8,071 nt of DNA from Rubritepida sp. (GTDB lineage Bacteria > Pseudomonadota > Alphaproteobacteria > Acetobacterales > Acetobacteraceae). The translations under genes and the position numbers were made by a program. The DNA is taken from positions 1-8,071 of the forward strand of contig JAQGHZ010000420.1 in assembly GCA_028291485.1 (NCBI GenBank), read 5' to 3'. Below are positions 6,355-8,071 of this stretch, piece by piece (within the stretch, counting starts at the first letter, position 1; each line of letters starts with the position of its first letter). The notes beneath the pieces are model-generated. The model saw only the letters and a list, made by a program, of their open reading frames with translations, was not told where the DNA came from and did no database searches.

Positions 6355-6398
6355 GCGTGATGACTTGAGGCCGCTCCGGCCGAAGAGTCTGAATCACG
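6355..6398. repeat. 44-bp palindromic repeat, copy 2
   Basis: Second copy, 59 bp downstream in the same orientation, identical at 43 of 44 positions. The single change (A6326 to G6385) keeps pairing as G-U in a plus-strand transcript. It ends 9 bp before the stop codon of the convergent hydratase gene. A 15-bp spacer (6340-6354) separates the copies. ATCACGCG (6334-6341) can also pair with CGCGTGAT (6354-6361) across the spacer, an alternative fold that would exclude the two individual stems. Confidence 0.9.
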
Positions 6399-6407
6399 TT
6401 CCTCGCT

Positions 6408-7262
6408 TCAAGCGAAGCTGAACAGCCCGTTGCTCACCACGACGACGTCGCGCTCCACGACGCGCGCCCGGAAGGAGGCACCGCCGGCCTCGCGCCAGAT
6501 CTCCGTGCGGATGGTCTCGCCCGGATAGACCGGCGAGGAGAAGCGCAGGTCCATCCGGCCGAACTTCGCCGGGTCGTAGTCGCAGAGCTCGCGCATCAGC
6601 GCATGGCACACCACGCCGAAGGTGCAGAGCCCGTGCAGGATCGGCGCCTTGAAGCCGGCGGCTTGAGCCACGCCCGGATCGATGTGCAGCGGGTTGTGGT
6701 CGCCGTTGAGGCGGTAATAGGCCGCCTGCTCAGGCCGCGTCGGCAGGTCGAGCGTGATGTCCGGCGTGCCGATGGCCTCCGGATGCGGCGCCTTCACCGG
6801 GCCGGGCTGGCCGCCGAAACCGCCGTCGCCGCGGGCGAAGGTGGTCTGCTCCAGGGTGGCCAGCTTCTCACCCGTGGCGGCGTCGCGCACCACGCGCTCG
6901 GAATAAATCATCGCTCCCTTGCCGGGGCCGCGATCGACGATGCCGGTCACGACAGTCATGCCGACGATCTCGCCGGAAGCGGGCAGGGGCTTGTGCAGGA
7001 TCAGCGACTGCTCGCCATGCACCACCTTCACCCAGTCCACGCCGGTGCCGGGCTCCTTCACCCAGAAGCCGGGATAGCCCAGCACCACGGCCATGGAGGG
7101 CATGGCGCGCAGGTTCGGCTCATAGGTGAAGGGAAGCTGGCGCAGGTCCAGCGGATCCTGCCCGAGGCCGATGGAGAGGTTGTACTGCGCCACATCCTGC
7201 CAGCGGATCTGCGTGCGGATCTCCGGGAAGGGATAGGCGAGGAGCTTTTGTTCGTCGATCAC
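6408..7262 (-). CDS. MaoC-like (R)-specific enoyl-CoA hydratase (hydratase 2 type)
   Basis: A 284-residue double hot-dog protein of the type found in the hydratase-2 part of peroxisomal multifunctional enzyme 2 and bacterial MaoC/PhaJ relatives. It adds water to trans-2-enoyl-CoA to give (R)-3-hydroxyacyl-CoA. The N-terminal half is a degenerate hot-dog (about 1-145); the C-terminal half has the hydratase-2 motif YYRLNGDHNPLHIDP (182-196), with the catalytic pair Asp188 and His193, then AGFKAPILHGLCTFG (202-216). Both catalytic residues are intact and the length fits the double-fold family. The start is GTG (7262-7260), overlapping the upstream synthetase stop as GTGA, so translation is coupled. 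The pairing with an acyl-CoA synthetase suggests activation and then hydration of an unsaturated acid. The chain length and side group are unknown; a bile-acid or sterol name given to homologues should not be transferred. Confidence 0.92.
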   Translation of the reverse strand: MIDEQKLLAYPFPEIRTQIRWQDVAQYNLSIGLGQDPLDLRQLPFTYEPNLRAMPSMAVVLGYPGFWVKEPGTGVDWVKVVHGEQSLILHKPLPASGEIVGMTVVTGIVDRGPGKGAMIYSERVVRDAATGEKLATLEQTTFARGDGGFGGQPGPVKAPHPEAIGTPDITLDLPTRPEQAAYYRLNGDHNPLHIDPGVAQAAGFKAPILHGLCTFGVVCHALMRELCDYDPAKFGRMDLRFSSPVYPGETIRTEIWREAGGASFRARVVERDVVVVSNGLFSFA

Positions 7263-8071
7263 TTGGCCGGCCCCACCTGCGTGATCTCCAGCACGGCATC
7301 GGCGGCATAGGCGCCCTCGCCCTCGGGCAGCACCAGCAGCGGGTTGATGTCGATGGAAGCGAGCTGCGGGCCCGCCGCCGCGGCGAAGGTGGAGAGGTTC
7401 GCCAGCGCCAGCGCCAGCGCCTTTACGTCGGCCTTCTTCCGGCCGCGCACGCCGTCGAGCAGCGGAAAGCCCTTGAGGCCGCGGATCATCGTCTCGGCCT
7501 CGGCCGCATCGAAGGGGCAGCGGCGGAAGGTCACGTCCTTCAGCACCTCGATGAAGATGCCGCCCAGCCCCACCATGGCGACCGGCCCGAAGACCGGGTC
7601 GCGCACCATGCCGAGCGCCATCTCGACCGCGCCCTTGATCTGCCTGGCGACCAGCACGCCCTCGAGCCGCGCGCTGGGGGCGCGCTTGGCGGCGCGCTCC
7701 ATCAGCGTGGCATAGCCCTCGCGCACCGCGGCCTCGCCCTCGATGTCGAGCAGCACGCCGCCGATCTCGCTCTTGTGCAGGATGTCGGGGCTCAGGATCT
7801 TCAGCACGACGGGGAAGCCGAACGCCTCCGCGGCCTTCACCGCCGTTTCCACGTCGGCGCAGCCGAGCTCCGGCACGGCGGGCACGCCGGCCTCGGCCAG
7901 GATGCGCTTGCTTTCCGCCTCGGAGGGCGTGTGGGTGGGCAGCGTCACCTTCGGCAGCAGCCCGGCCACGGTCTGCGCCTTGGCGAAGGCGTCGCCGAAA
8001 CGACCCATGGCATGCAGCGCGACGACGGCGCGCGTGGGGTCCTCGAACACCAGAAAGCCGTCCGCCTCCCA
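7259..8071 (-). CDS. NDP-forming acyl-CoA synthetase (acetate-CoA ligase family), ATP-grasp half; N-terminus outside window
   Basis: C-terminal 270 residues of an NDP-forming acyl-CoA synthetase-like protein (ACD/PatZ-type architecture: CoA-binding, succinyl-CoA-ligase-like and ATP-grasp domains). The frame is open to the right edge (upstream residues WEADGFL), so the GTG at 8050 is internal and the true start is beyond 8071. Visible are the linker FEDPTRAVVALHAMGRF, then the ATP-grasp domain with VVLKILSPDILHKSEIGGV (about bases 7755-7812) and the glycine-rich block DPVFGPVAMVGLGGIFIEVL (about 7540-7600). The terminal motif is SIDINPLLVLPEG (about 7320-7360), with the Asp/Asn that bind metal in ATP-grasp enzymes. 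It should form an acyl-CoA from a free acid, CoA and ATP; the acid is unknown and some relatives are feruloyl- or pimeloyl-specific. It overlaps the hydratase gene by four bases. Confidence 0.92.
   Translation of the reverse strand, partial: WEADGFLVFEDPTRAVVALHAMGRFGDAFAKAQTVAGLLPKVTLPTHTPSEAESKRILAEAGVPAVPELGCADVETAVKAAEAFGFPVVLKILSPDILHKSEIGGVLLDIEGEAAVREGYATLMERAAKRAPSARLEGVLVARQIKGAVEMALGMVRDPVFGPVAMVGLGGIFIEVLKDVTFRRCPFDAAEAETMIRGLKGFPLLDGVRGRKKADVKALALALANLSTFAAAAGPQLASIDINPLLVLPEGEGAYAADAVLEITQVGPAK

Noticed and set aside
6296..6398. CRISPR-like array from the two direct repeats
   Set aside because: Only two copies, a 15-bp spacer, strong internal palindromes and no cas genes.
6403..6415. 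Odd-centred palindrome TCGCTT-C-AAGCGA at the hydratase stop
   Set aside because: The stem would need a one-base loop; with a realistic loop only four pairs remain and no T tract follows, so no terminator is called.

Overview
The window is very GC-rich, densely packed chromosomal DNA. It carries families typical of Alphaproteobacteria (UPF0262, DUF983, SohB-type S49 peptidase). Together with the codon bias, this suggests a member of the Rhodospirillales/Acetobacteraceae (Roseomonas-like). That placement is an inference from gene content, not a database result. I see no rRNA, tRNA, CRISPR, phage or transposase.

Layout. Bases 1-416 (+) hold the C-terminal part of an S49 peptidase. On the minus strand lie an Asp/Glu (hydantoin-type) racemase (880-1548) and then a ketosteroid-isomerase-like NTF2-fold protein (417-836). 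The latter's stop codon abuts the peptidase stop. A 70-bp AT-rich spacer separates the racemase from a plus-strand group: a DUF983 zinc-ribbon membrane protein (1619-2038), a UPF0262 protein (2043-2513) and mtnA, 5-methylthioribose-1-phosphate isomerase of methionine salvage (2600-3679). A 67-aa two-helix membrane protein (3683-3886, minus) converges on mtnA and diverges from the next operon.

Bases 4044-6301 (+) encode a polar amino acid-type ABC importer: a periplasmic binding protein and two membrane permeases, with no ATPase gene in the window. Between binding protein and first permease is a 7-bp hairpin. It lies inside an 11-codon mini-frame whose start overlaps the upstream stop and whose stop overlaps the downstream start.

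The operon ends in two nearly identical 44-bp palindromic repeats (6296-6398). They fill the convergent gap to a minus-strand pair: an NDP-forming acyl-CoA synthetase (ATP-grasp half, 7259-8071, partial) and a MaoC/hydratase-2-type enoyl-CoA hydratase (6408-7262). These overlap by four bases (GTGA) and probably work in one acyl-CoA pathway.

Most of the window is ordinary metabolism and transport. The parts most worth a second look are the mini-frame/hairpin between the transporter genes, the twin palindromes, the apparent loss of the ligand-binding Asp in the solute-binding protein, and the small membrane protein. I do not see convincing evidence of a wholly new system.
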